DNA from: Selenomonas sp. AE3005
GTDB taxonomy: Bacteria; Bacillota; Negativicutes; Selenomonadales; Selenomonadaceae
Length of the DNA: 64,000 nt
Reading direction: 5' to 3'
NCBI RefSeq assembly: GCF_905233635.1
Contig: NZ_CAJODG010000006.1
Coordinates: 1-64,000 of the forward strand
Position 1 is the first letter of the stretch. Each line of letters starts with the position of its first letter. The notes beneath the pieces were generated by a model, which did not search any database, had not been told where the DNA came from, and saw nothing but the letters and a program-made list of their open reading frames with translations. A program made the position numbers and the translations under genes. This document shows positions 34,889-42,507 of the stretch, piece after piece.

Positions 34889-36640
34889 CTAGCAGACGAC
34901 TACGTTATTCTTGCCCCGTACCTGTTTGGCAGAATAAAGCGCCTCATCCACCCGTTTAAACAGCGTTGCGGGATTGTCGTCCGCCTGCGCCGACACCACG
35001 CCAATGCTGGCGGTGATGTGCGTGCCGTCAGGCAGTATTGCCGCCCGTTCTATCAGGCTGCAAATCCGCTGGGCAATATCCGCTGCCCGGCGTCCATCAG
35101 TCCCCGGCAACACCACAAAGAACTCATCACCGCCCCAGCGTCCGGGAATATCCGTACCGCTGCGCGTATTTTTGTGCAGGATTTTGGCAATGAATTTTAA
35201 AGCCTCGTCTCCCACATCATGGCCATAGGTATCATTGATGACCTTAAAGTCATCCACATCCAGCATGATGACTGACATCGGCTGCTGTGCCTGCAGCGCA
35301 TTTTTCAAGAGTTTCCGCAGACTGCCCTCGGTTTCACCGCGGTTGAACAATCCCGTAAGCCTGTCTATCTGCGCCTGATATTTCAGCTTCCTGTTGGTTT
35401 CCTCCAGATCCTTGTTGGTCATTTCGATAAAATGCACCAGCCGGGCCATGATGGAACGATGCCTGTTGAGTTTGGGGCGCGGCGGTACCACGTTGGACTG
35501 ACGTCCCTGACTGACACCTTCACGCATACCCACAGTTACCAGTGTCATATTGGAGACCATCAGTTCCCCCTGCCCGTTGCGCATGAATTCCCCATAGGCA
35601 TAAAACCCCGAAGACGGCGCCAGATGGCGGCTGATGGTCAGTTCCTTTTCCGTATCGCTGCTCAAAAGCATCCACCGGGCCACGCAACTGACAATAAAGA
35701 TGGCCTGCGGCAGGAAGCTGGCCATCTTTTCCTGTATATCCATGGCGTTGTCAATGATTTCAGTGGGGTCGCCATAGGCCAGCCGCAGCTTCTCCCCCTC
35801 ATGCAGGTCAGCACCGAACATCATGCTGCCATCACTCAGACAGCGCCGGGGATGACGGGCCAGCACCGTGTCACGCCGTTCAAAATAAAACGGAAAAACC
35901 AGTGACTCCTCCAAGAAATTTTCATTATTGCGAATGCCCAGATAGCGCTCGAAAAGCTCCAACGGCGGACGGCCGTCCAAAGCCTTTAAGCAGTACTCCC
36001 CGTCCATACTGGTCACGGTCATGGTGCGGCCCAGAGGCTTCCAGCCAAAGCTGGATACAGCCTTCACATGCAGGCTCCTGCCGCTGAAAACCACCGCCAC
36101 GACACCATACCGCAGGCTTTTCCCCTGCGTGAATACCAGCCCGTTCTGTCCAAGGCTGCCATCATCAGCCAAACCGCCGAAGAACACGATTTTCTTGCTT
36201 GAAGCCGACAGTTTTTGCAGGAAGGGATTGATATCCAGATGGAAACCGGCAGAGATGATTTCCACTGCCGCGGCTTCCTTATCAGCCTGCAATATGGCCA
36301 GTAAATTCTCACCTGACTTCTGGCTGTCCTTCTCATGGAAATCATAGGCCAGCACCCTGACATGAGATTTCTCAAACAGGGTAAAATTCACCACAATGCC
36401 CTTGTCGAGGAGATGCCCATTGATAATTTCGCCACTAGAGACAGAGCCAATTACCTGCGCATCGGGGAATACCGCCCTTACTGATTTTTGAATCTCAGCC
36501 AGCATTTCTTTTTTCGATGCATCCATAAAAACAGAAACCAGTACACTGGCTATATGCAGACTGCGGCTTTCTTCCCGAACCTGCTCTATGCAGTTTTGCA
36601 ATTCCTTAACGGTATTTATCGAAAATGGTATCTGCTTCAT
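34889..36640 (-). CDS. FIST sensor domain protein with GGDEF diguanylate cyclase domain
   Basis: A 583-residue signalling protein. Residues about 1-210 match the FIST N domain and about 220-370 the FIST C domain, predicted to bind small ligands such as amino acids. A short coiled linker (about 385-410) leads to a GGDEF domain (about 415-580) with LDVDDFKVINDTYGHDVGDEAL and the intact active site GRWGGDEFFVVLPG. So c-di-GMP synthesis from two GTP is expected. The usual inhibitory RxxD is not aligned: the sequence is RSGTD, with Arg one residue too far. No membrane segment, so it should be cytoplasmic. The start is the ATG behind AAGGCG. Confidence 0.93.
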   Translation of the reverse strand: MKQIPFSINTVKELQNCIEQVREESRSLHIASVLVSVFMDASKKEMLAEIQKSVRAVFPDAQVIGSVSSGEIINGHLLDKGIVVNFTLFEKSHVRVLAYDFHEKDSQKSGENLLAILQADKEAAAVEIISAGFHLDINPFLQKLSASSKKIVFFGGLADDGSLGQNGLVFTQGKSLRYGVVAVVFSGRSLHVKAVSSFGWKPLGRTMTVTSMDGEYCLKALDGRPPLELFERYLGIRNNENFLEESLVFPFYFERRDTVLARHPRRCLSDGSMMFGADLHEGEKLRLAYGDPTEIIDNAMDIQEKMASFLPQAIFIVSCVARWMLLSSDTEKELTISRHLAPSSGFYAYGEFMRNGQGELMVSNMTLVTVGMREGVSQGRQSNVVPPRPKLNRHRSIMARLVHFIEMTNKDLEETNRKLKYQAQIDRLTGLFNRGETEGSLRKLLKNALQAQQPMSVIMLDVDDFKVINDTYGHDVGDEALKFIAKILHKNTRSGTDIPGRWGGDEFFVVLPGTDGRRAADIAQRICSLIERAAILPDGTHITASIGVVSAQADDNPATLFKRVDEALYSAKQVRGKNNVVVC

Positions 36641-36662
36641 CAACTTACGCCTTGCTTTTCTT

Positions 36663-37391
36663 TCATATTTTCAGCAAATCCCGAACCACTTCGCCGGCAA
36701 TGATAAGGCCTGCCACCGAAGGTACAAAGGAAATACTGCCGGGAGCGATACGTCCGCTGCCCTTGGTCTCTGCCTGACCATCAGCCGGCAGTTTCACCTT
36801 GAGCGGTTCCTCCCTGGAGTAGACCACTTTGAGCTTTTTGACGCCCCGTTCCTTCAACTTTTTCCGCATGACCCGGGCCAGCGGGTCAACGCTGGTCTTA
36901 TAGATATCTGTCACCTCAAACCGGGTGGGGTCCAGCTTGTTGCCAGCCCCCATACTGGCCATCAGGGGCAGGCCGCGCCTGTCACATTCCACGGCCAGAC
37001 TGATTTTCCCGGCCACGGTATCAATGGCATCTACCACATAGTCATAATCCGCCGCAAAAAAGCCATCAGCATTTTCCGGCAGATAAAAATCGTTTATCAC
37101 CGACACCTCAGCCTCGGGATTTATGTCCAAGATACGCTGCCGCATGACCTCGGTTTTCATCTGTCCTACAGTGGAGGTCAGCGAATGGAGCTGACGGTTG
37201 ATATTGGTAAGGCTGATACTGTCGTTATCAATGAGCACCAAATGCCCCACCCCGGCCCGGGCCAGTCCCTCCGCCACATAGGAACCTACGCCGCCGATGC
37301 CAAAGACCGCGACCTTGCTGGCCGCCAGCTTTGCTAGTCCTTCCTGCCCCACCAGCAGCCCGGTACGGGAAAATCTGTGTACATTAGTCAA
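36663..37391 (-). CDS. tcdA: tRNA threonylcarbamoyladenosine dehydratase (TcdA/CsdL, ThiF superfamily)
   Basis: A 242-residue E1-like enzyme that cyclises t6A to ct6A in tRNA. Features are RTGLLVGQEGLAKL at the N terminus, the ATP-binding AVFGIGGVGSYVAEGLARAGVGHLVLIDND (about 29-58), NINRQ, and the DYVVDAIDTVAGK segment. The TcdA-type GSISFVPSVAGLIIAGEVVRDLL end distinguishes it from MoeB/ThiF, and it lacks the CxxC zinc pairs of those proteins. The start may be TTG, 13 bases after GGAG, which is a weak placement. It is adjacent to ftsZ. Confidence 0.9.
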   Translation of the reverse strand: MTNVHRFSRTGLLVGQEGLAKLAASKVAVFGIGGVGSYVAEGLARAGVGHLVLIDNDSISLTNINRQLHSLTSTVGQMKTEVMRQRILDINPEAEVSVINDFYLPENADGFFAADYDYVVDAIDTVAGKISLAVECDRRGLPLMASMGAGNKLDPTRFEVTDIYKTSVDPLARVMRKKLKERGVKKLKVVYSREEPLKVKLPADGQAETKGSGRIAPGSISFVPSVAGLIIAGEVVRDLLKI

Positions 37392-37408
37392 GAATTTACC
37401 ATTGCTCC

Positions 37409-38557
37409 TTATTTATGCCCATTATCATCAGGTGTCAGCTTAAATGCCGGAATAGCAAAGGGCTGACCTGTGGACTGTTTCTGACTTTTATTCATAAAGG
37501 AAGGTGTATCAAGCTGGAAAGTCTCTTCTTTAAGAGTTTCCTGCTTGATGGTGCTTTCCGGCACCTTCACCGTCGGCGCCTTCATTACCACGCTGTCTGT
37601 AAAATCAGTGGCAATAAGCGTGGCCTGAATAGTGCCGTCCATCTTTTCATCTTCCACCGTCCCCAGAATGACATTGACCTCCGGGTCTGTATTCTTCACG
37701 ATATAACGCGTAGCCTCATCCACATCAAACAGGCTGAGCGTGCTGTCCCCGGTAAGGTTCAGGATAACACCGCGCGCCCCTTTGAGATTCTTATCAGTCA
37801 GCGGACTGGAAGCGGCCACTTTCACTGCCTCCACCGCGCTGCGCGAGCTGAGGCCAATGCCCAGCAGTGCGTCACTGCTTTCGCTCTGGCGGAAAATCGT
37901 GGTGACATCGGCAAAGTCCACGTTGATGACGCCGGTGGTGAGAATCAGCTCTGCCACGCAGTTTATCGCCTGCTTCAGAATGTTATCCGCACACTCAAAG
38001 GCCTTGACCAGAGACATGCTCCGATTTTCCGGCAATTTGGACAGGTTATCATTTTCCACGGCAATGAGGGCATCCATCTGGGACTGCATCTTGGTGATGC
38101 CTTCCTGTGCCAGTCTCTGCTTGCGGCTGCCTTCAAAGGCGAAGGGTACAGTTACCACGCCCATGGACAGTATACCCATCTCCTTGGCCAGCCGCGCCAC
38201 AATCGGCGCCGCCCCTGTACCGGTACCGCCGCCCATGCCGGCGGTAATAAATACCATATCCGCGCCATTCATGGCTGCCTGAATCTTAACAGCATCATTC
38301 TTAGCCGCCTGTTCGCCCAGTTCCACCCGGCCGCCAGTGCCCCGTCCCTTGGTGAGGTTTTCCCCGATTTGAATACAGTTCACACCTTCTGCCTTAACAC
38401 GCTCCAGCTGCTTGGCATCGGTATTTATCGCGAAAAGCTCAATATCCAGCTCGTTGTGCTGTCCCATACGCATGAGTACGCTATTGCCGCCACCGCCTAC
38501 ACCAAATACCTTTATCTTAATTTTTGGTTTTACAATAAGTGATTCCTCTGCTGTCAT
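37409..38557 (-). CDS. ftsZ: Divergent FtsZ paralogue
   Basis: A 382-residue tubulin-fold GTPase. The GTP-binding GGGTGTG (109-115) and the T7 loop NVDFAD (212-217) needed for GTP hydrolysis are intact, so polymerisation is plausible. It departs from typical FtsZ in several places: GRGTGGRVELG replaces the usual G-x-GANPEIG, VENDNLSKLPENRSM replaces IPNDRLL, and IFRQSESSDALLGIG stands for the MSNAG-ALMGIG stretch. The conserved C-terminal peptide is reduced to LDTPSFMNKSQ followed by an extra 19-residue tail. No ftsA, ftsQ or mur genes are near. Probably a second ftsZ, or a relocated one. Confidence 0.85.
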   Translation of the reverse strand: MTAEESLIVKPKIKIKVFGVGGGGNSVLMRMGQHNELDIELFAINTDAKQLERVKAEGVNCIQIGENLTKGRGTGGRVELGEQAAKNDAVKIQAAMNGADMVFITAGMGGGTGTGAAPIVARLAKEMGILSMGVVTVPFAFEGSRKQRLAQEGITKMQSQMDALIAVENDNLSKLPENRSMSLVKAFECADNILKQAINCVAELILTTGVINVDFADVTTIFRQSESSDALLGIGLSSRSAVEAVKVAASSPLTDKNLKGARGVILNLTGDSTLSLFDVDEATRYIVKNTDPEVNVILGTVEDEKMDGTIQATLIATDFTDSVVMKAPTVKVPESTIKQETLKEETFQLDTPSFMNKSQKQSTGQPFAIPAFKLTPDDNGHK

Positions 38558-38702
38558 GGAGCATACCCCTCTTGCCTATATCTCTGTATTAAAATTCCTT
38601 CTATACCATAATCTTATATGTAATTCGCCATAATGCAAAAATATTCCTGCTTATAGTGAAAATTTTACCATAACGCGCCCTGCAGCGCAAATCACCGCCA
38701 TG

Positions 38703-38728
38703 AAAAAAGGCAGGGCCTGTGCCCCGCC
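38703..38728 (-). terminator. Terminator of the small transcription unit upstream of ftsZ
   Basis: On the minus strand the 8-bp stem GGCGGGGC/GCCCTGCC with a 4-nt loop is followed by six Ts, 27 bases after the stop codon of the 19-residue frame. Confidence 0.85.
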
Positions 38729-38754
38729 TCACTCCTCAGCGACTCATCCACAAA

Positions 38755-38814
38755 TCAACTGAAAAGCACTACCGCCAAACCTGCCAGAACTAGTTTTAAA
38801 CTGTCAAGCTTCAC
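38755..38814 (-). CDS. Candidate 19-residue hydrophobic peptide
   Basis: A GTG 8 bases after GGGAG opens a 19-codon frame, VKLDSLKLVLAGLAVVLFS, a single amphipathic-to-hydrophobic helix. It sits in a complete transcription unit of about 170 bases, with a consensus promoter overlapped by a 12-bp dyad upstream and a strong terminator just downstream. The composition resembles small membrane peptides such as type I toxins or membrane-enzyme accessory subunits. No known family is recognised, and no antisense RNA is evident. Alternatively the RNA itself is the product. Confidence 0.45.
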   Translation of the reverse strand: MKLDSLKLVLAGLAVVLFS

Positions 38815-38878
38815 GTTCCACACTCCCTATCCAATTCACCGTCATGAACCATCAACAATAAGGATTATTTCCAAGTTG

Positions 38879-38913
38879 ATTATACTATTGTATACAGAAA
38901 AATACAATAGTAT
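38879..38913 (-). promoter_or_regulatory. Consensus promoter embedded in a 12-bp dyad operator
   Basis: On the minus strand TTGTAT and TATAAT are separated by 17 bases. A perfect inverted repeat, ATACTATTGTAT (38882-38893) and ATACAATAGTAT (38902-38913) with an 8-nt gap, covers the -35 box and the spacer and reaches into the -10 box. A dimeric repressor bound there would block polymerase. The predicted transcript reads into the 19-codon frame and ends at the terminator near 38703. Confidence 0.7.
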
Positions 38914-38989
38914 AGCGTCATGTATACATGGCAGGTTCGCCATAATTGACAAATGACAGTTATAAGTGCTTGCTGAAATATTATTGCTA

Positions 38990-39504
38990 CAGCTCAGTAA
39001 GGTTGGAGGTGGTAATACTTTTCACTGCTGCACTAAATGCCCCACCAACAAACGTATTTACTTTTTTAGCAGCCTTGCGCCGGGCAGGCTAGCGGCGCGA
39101 TTACTCATCATAAAGTCCAGTTACTATAGTTTGTGGGCCAGTCCTCACTGCGTTCGGACAGTCGTTCCGCTGCGAAAAGCATCACCACCTCCGCCCTAAG
39201 CCACGTATGTGCAAATTGGCTCTTTCTCGGCGATAAGCCGCAAGTACATCGATGTTCTTGTAATGAGGACAACGAGTTCTTGGCAATTGTATATGCCGTT
39301 TCTGGGGGCGAACGGGGGAGTGATTTTTCTGCGGGGAGCGACTGCCGGAGCGCAGCGAAGGCCGGCACACTGCAAGACATATCTAAGCACAACGTTGAAA
39401 GGAGCGCCGTTGGCCTGCCCGGCGCAGGTAACTGGACAGCTCTCTTTTCAGAGGTGTGTCGTTTAGCGGAGGCAGAAAAATTACTCCCCTGTGAACCCCA
39501 TGCA
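38990..39504 (+). repeat. R1 repeat, copy B (two nested palindromes, about 515 bp)
   Basis: Full-length homologue of 17638-18149 in the opposite orientation. Module I arms are at 39005-39023 and 39174-39192 (17 of 19 matching), module II arms at 39314-39332 and 39472-39489 (17 of 18). The linker between modules is the least conserved part but keeps ACATCGATGTTCTTGTAA. Tips contain CACTGCGTTCGGACAGTC and GGAGCGCAGCGAAGGCCGG. Nothing else is seen between the small promoter unit and the eno terminator. Confidence 0.85.
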
Positions 39505-39545
39505 CATATGAAAGGGCTGCCTTTTAGTACGCACCTTCAACCTGC

Positions 39546-39583
39546 AAAAAAATACAGCCCTGTCATCGCCAGGCTGTATTTTT
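39546..39583 (-). terminator. Terminator of eno
   Basis: The stem AAAAATACAGCC/GGCTGTATTTTT with a 13-nt loop has an A/T tract on both sides, so it works in both directions. It lies 31 bases past the eno stop. Confidence 0.9.
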
Positions 39584-39614
39584 CGCAAATGCTATTTTAT
39601 TTTCGTACAAATAC

Positions 39615-40916
39615 TTATTTCGTGTGCTTAAACGCCTTCATGCCTGCATAGACAGCACTGTCCCCGAGTTCCTCCTCAATGCGCAGGAGCTGATTGTACT
39701 TAGCCACACGTTCCGAGTGGGACGGGGCACCGGTTTTAATCTGGTCCGTGTTGAGTGCCACGGCCAGGTCAGCGATGGTCGTATCCTCCGTTTCGCCGCT
39801 GCGATGGGAAACAATCGCCGTATAACCGGCCTGATGAGCCATCTTGATGGCCTCCAAAGTTTCGGACAGGGTACCAATCTGATTCAGTTTAATCAGAATG
39901 GAGTTGCCGCTGCCGCTCTCAATGCCTTTTTTCAGACGCTTGGTATTGGTAACAAACAGGTCATCACCCACGAGCTGAACTTTGCCGCCGAGCTCTTTCG
40001 TCATCTGCTGCCAGCCTTCCCAGTCCTCTTCGTCCAGGCCGTCCTCGATGGAATAGATGGGGTATTTTTCCACCAGAGATTTCCAGTGGGCAATGAGTTC
40101 GGCCGAAGTGAATTCCTTGCCGGACTTCGGCTGCTTATAGTGCCCCTTGCCCTTGTCGCTCTTCCACTCGGAGCTGGCGGCGTCCATTGCCAGCACAAAA
40201 TCCTTGCCCGGCTCATATCCGGCATTGCGGATAGCCTGCAGAATGTGTTCGATAGTGTCCTCGTCAGACGACAGGTCAGGTGCAAAACCTCCTTCATCAC
40301 CCACGGACGTTGCCTTGCCTTCTTTTTTCAGCAAAGCCTGCAGGGCATGGAATACCTCTGTGGACCATCTGAGGCCTTCGCGGAAAGTAGGCGCGCCGGC
40401 CGGCATAATCATAAATTCCTGCGTGTCCACGGAGTTGGTGGCATGCGCACCGCCGTTTAAGATATTCATCATCGGTACGGGCAGGTGATTGCCGGCCAGG
40501 CCTCCCAGGAAACGGTACAGAGGAATATCCTGCGCCAAAGCTGCGGCTTTGGCCGTAGCCAAAGACACTGCCAAAATAGCATTAGCTCCGAGCACCGACT
40601 TATCCTCCGTACCGTCTAAAGCCAGCATCACTCCGTCCACAGCGTAAATGTCGGACGCATCCATCCCGGCGATGGCCGGCGCGATTTTTTCATTGATATT
40701 GGCGACGGCCTTGGACACACCTTTGCCGCCGAACTTGCTCTTATCGCCGTCCCGCAGTTCCAGCGCCTCAAATTCACCAGTAGACGCACCGCTGGGAGCC
40801 GCCGCCCGGCCGATGGAACCATCAGCCAGCGTCACCTCAGCCTCCACTGTGGGATTGCCGCGGGAATCAATGATTTCCCGGCCTATAACCTGCATAATCT
40901 GTAAATAATCTTTCAT
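39615..40916 (-). CDS. eno: Enolase
   Basis: A 433-residue glycolytic enzyme converting 2-phosphoglycerate to phosphoenolpyruvate. The N-terminal domain has REIIDSRGNPTVEAEV; the barrel has GDEGGFAPD, the Mg2+ ligands in LAMDAASSE, SIEDGLDEEDW and LVGDDLFVTN, catalytic Lys in LIKLNQIGTL, and the signature SHRSGETEDTTIADL. Length and motifs are fully canonical. Its start follows GAGAGGAGG. The upstream region is occupied within 30 bases by repeat R2 copy 1. Confidence 0.98.
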   Translation of the reverse strand: MKDYLQIMQVIGREIIDSRGNPTVEAEVTLADGSIGRAAAPSGASTGEFEALELRDGDKSKFGGKGVSKAVANINEKIAPAIAGMDASDIYAVDGVMLALDGTEDKSVLGANAILAVSLATAKAAALAQDIPLYRFLGGLAGNHLPVPMMNILNGGAHATNSVDTQEFMIMPAGAPTFREGLRWSTEVFHALQALLKKEGKATSVGDEGGFAPDLSSDEDTIEHILQAIRNAGYEPGKDFVLAMDAASSEWKSDKGKGHYKQPKSGKEFTSAELIAHWKSLVEKYPIYSIEDGLDEEDWEGWQQMTKELGGKVQLVGDDLFVTNTKRLKKGIESGSGNSILIKLNQIGTLSETLEAIKMAHQAGYTAIVSHRSGETEDTTIADLAVALNTDQIKTGAPSHSERVAKYNQLLRIEEELGDSAVYAGMKAFKHTK

Positions 40917-40943
40917 AATCTGCCTCCTCTCAAGTATATTTTA

Positions 40944-41064
40944 TTATAACGAGGCAAGAAAATGTCCCCCACCTCAGCAGGTGGGGCACGAATACCAAAA
41001 CAGGCGGCGAGCATATCTCCCGCCTCATTGAAACGCCAAGAGGAAGTTTTGCCTATGGCAAAAC
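40944..41064 (+). repeat. R2 structured repeat, copy 1
   Basis: The 121-base element is about 97% identical to 52693-52814 in the same orientation (two substitutions and one indel). It begins TTATAACGAGGC and ends with GTTTTGCC-TAT-GGCAAAAC. Three hairpins are visible: CCCCACCT/AGGTGGGG; AGGCGG-c-GAG/CTC-CCGCCT; and the terminal 8-bp stem. TTATAA recurs just past the element (41079-41084), which could be a target duplication. It lies between divergent eno and deacetylase genes and overlaps the likely eno -10 region. It could be a non-autonomous mobile element or an RNA gene. Confidence 0.8.
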
Positions 41065-41095
41065 TGGAACAACGGCGTTATAACGGCTGTTAAGT

Positions 41096-41114
41096 GATAT
41101 TGCAAGTCATTATC
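41096..41114 (+). promoter_or_regulatory. Possible Fur box before the deacetylase
   Basis: GATATTGCAAGTCATTATC matches 15 of 19 positions of the classical Fur consensus GATAATGATAATCATTATC. A plausible -35 (TTGCAA) overlaps it, with TAAATT 16 bases on. No other iron-regulated gene is adjacent, so this is tentative. Confidence 0.35.
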
Positions 41115-41195
41115 ATTTAAATAAATTTTCCTTTGCAAACAGCCGCTTGCAGGCTAAAATAAAAATGTTGACAAAATCGCAAAGGAGTCTTGTTT

Positions 41196-42083
41196 ATGAC
41201 CATTAAGCATACCGGCAAAAAAGCCGCCGCCCTCAGTCTCACCTGTTTATGGCTGCTGCTTAGCGGCTGCGGCCCCCAGGCCAGCCAGGAAGAAAAACCT
41301 GCCCCACAGGAGGAGGCTGCACCGGCAGCCGCGGAAAAGGCGGCAGCCTACGTCACCGCCGCTGATGATTTCAGCAATCTGTCCCTGGATAATCCGGCCA
41401 TACCTGTTTATGACAGCTACACCCTGGCCCAGCGCCGGGCCAAGGGCCTGCCCACCGTTTTGCCCGCCATCAAGCCCTATAAGGCGCAAAAAACCGTCTA
41501 CCTTACCTTCGATGACGGCCCCGATGACAAGAACACCGACGCCGTACTGGATATCCTCAAACAGGAAAACGTCAAAGCCACGTTCTATGTTCTGGGCAGA
41601 AATGTCAAGGCTTATCCGGAAACCGCCAAACGCATTTTTGCTGAAGGCCATGCCCTGGGCAACCACAGCTATGACCACGACTATAAACGCCTCTACGCCT
41701 CCGCCGACAACTATCTGGCCGAAATGGAACAGGCTGACGACGCCATTTATGAACTGCTGGGCGTGCGGCCTTTGATTACCCGTGCTCCGAGTGGCCGTAT
41801 GGGCAACTTCACCGCCGCCTATGAAAACATCATCGCCGCCAACGCCTATGTGGAACATGACTGGAACGTCAGTTCCGCCGACGCCGCCCCCAACCATCCC
41901 GTAGCACAGGACTTCATCGACAACATTCAGGGGCAGGCCGTAATGGACAGTGCCATCATTCTCATGCACAGCTCCTCCGGCCATGAAGAAACCGTCAAAG
42001 CCCTGCCGGAAATCATCCGCATTTTACGGGAAAAAGGCTACACCTTCGGCGTAATAACCCCCATGACGCCGCAGCCCTGGTGA
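41196..42083 (+). CDS. Secreted polysaccharide deacetylase (NodB domain) lipoprotein
   Basis: A 295-residue predicted lipoprotein: signal peptide with LLLSG-C25, an Ala/Glu/Pro-rich linker, and a NodB homology domain from about 95. Catalytic motifs are TFDDGPD (general base Asp and metal Asp), GNHSYDHDY (metal histidines) and RAPSGRMG, and near the end ILMHSS. It should deacetylate peptidoglycan N-acetylglucosamine/muramate or another surface polymer. The ATG 8 bases after AGGAG is used rather than a TTG two codons earlier. It is one of the few plus-strand genes and ends at a bidirectional terminator. Confidence 0.93.
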   Translation: MTIKHTGKKAAALSLTCLWLLLSGCGPQASQEEKPAPQEEAAPAAAEKAAAYVTAADDFSNLSLDNPAIPVYDSYTLAQRRAKGLPTVLPAIKPYKAQKTVYLTFDDGPDDKNTDAVLDILKQENVKATFYVLGRNVKAYPETAKRIFAEGHALGNHSYDHDYKRLYASADNYLAEMEQADDAIYELLGVRPLITRAPSGRMGNFTAAYENIIAANAYVEHDWNVSSADAAPNHPVAQDFIDNIQGQAVMDSAIILMHSSSGHEETVKALPEIIRILREKGYTFGVITPMTPQPW

Positions 42084-42108
42084 ATTAAAATATACTGCTG
42101 TTTACAAT

Positions 42109-42143
42109 AAAAAGGTCCGTTGACGAATCTCAACGGACCTTTT
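42109..42143. terminator. Bidirectional terminator between deacetylase and rhaM
   Basis: A 14-bp perfect stem AAAAGGTCCGTTGA/TCAACGGACCTTTT with a 6-nt loop is shared by the convergent deacetylase and rhamnose operons. Confidence 0.92.
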
Positions 42144-42172
42144 CTGCTTATCAGGGGGAATTTAATTTTTAC

Positions 42173-42490
42173 TTAGGCCAGGAAGAATACCTGTTTCATC
42201 TTCGGCTGGGCACCGGTTTCCGGGTCCATCTCCATGACCATTACATCTTTCATGTACTCATTCCACTTATCCACTACCGAGCTGGCGGCCTGATACTTCT
42301 CGGCATAGGCCACGCCCTTGTCACATTCAAAGTAACCAAAGAGCTCATTGCCGGTATTCCAGATAGTGTAGTTGCTGATACCGGCCTCTTTTAAAACCTG
42401 TTTCAGCTCCGGCCAGATATTATCGTGGCGTTTTTTATATTCCGAAAGCATCCCTTCCTTAACGGTTGCTTTCCAGGCAAAGCGTTCCAT
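42173..42490 (-). CDS. rhaM: L-rhamnose mutarotase
   Basis: A 105-residue dimeric alpha-beta protein of the RhaM/YiiL family that interconverts alpha and beta anomers of L-rhamnose. The catalytic His22 in YKKRHDNIWPEL and the aromatic NYTIWNTGNELFGYFE block are present; length matches E. coli RhaM (104). It is the last gene of the rha operon, 17 bases after the transporter. Confidence 0.95.
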   Translation of the reverse strand: MERFAWKATVKEGMLSEYKKRHDNIWPELKQVLKEAGISNYTIWNTGNELFGYFECDKGVAYAEKYQAASSVVDKWNEYMKDVMVMEMDPETGAQPKMKQVFFLA

Positions 42491-42507
42491 AGACCCGCGA
42501 CCTTTCC

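Noticed and set aside
39133..39651. 172-codon plus-strand frame through R1 copy B
   Set aside because: It crosses the repeat, the eno terminator and the end of eno; no ribosome site and no family similarity.
40944..41064. R2 as a CRISPR repeat or tRNA-like gene
   Set aside because: No regular spacer array and no cloverleaf or T-loop motif; only two distant copies in the window.
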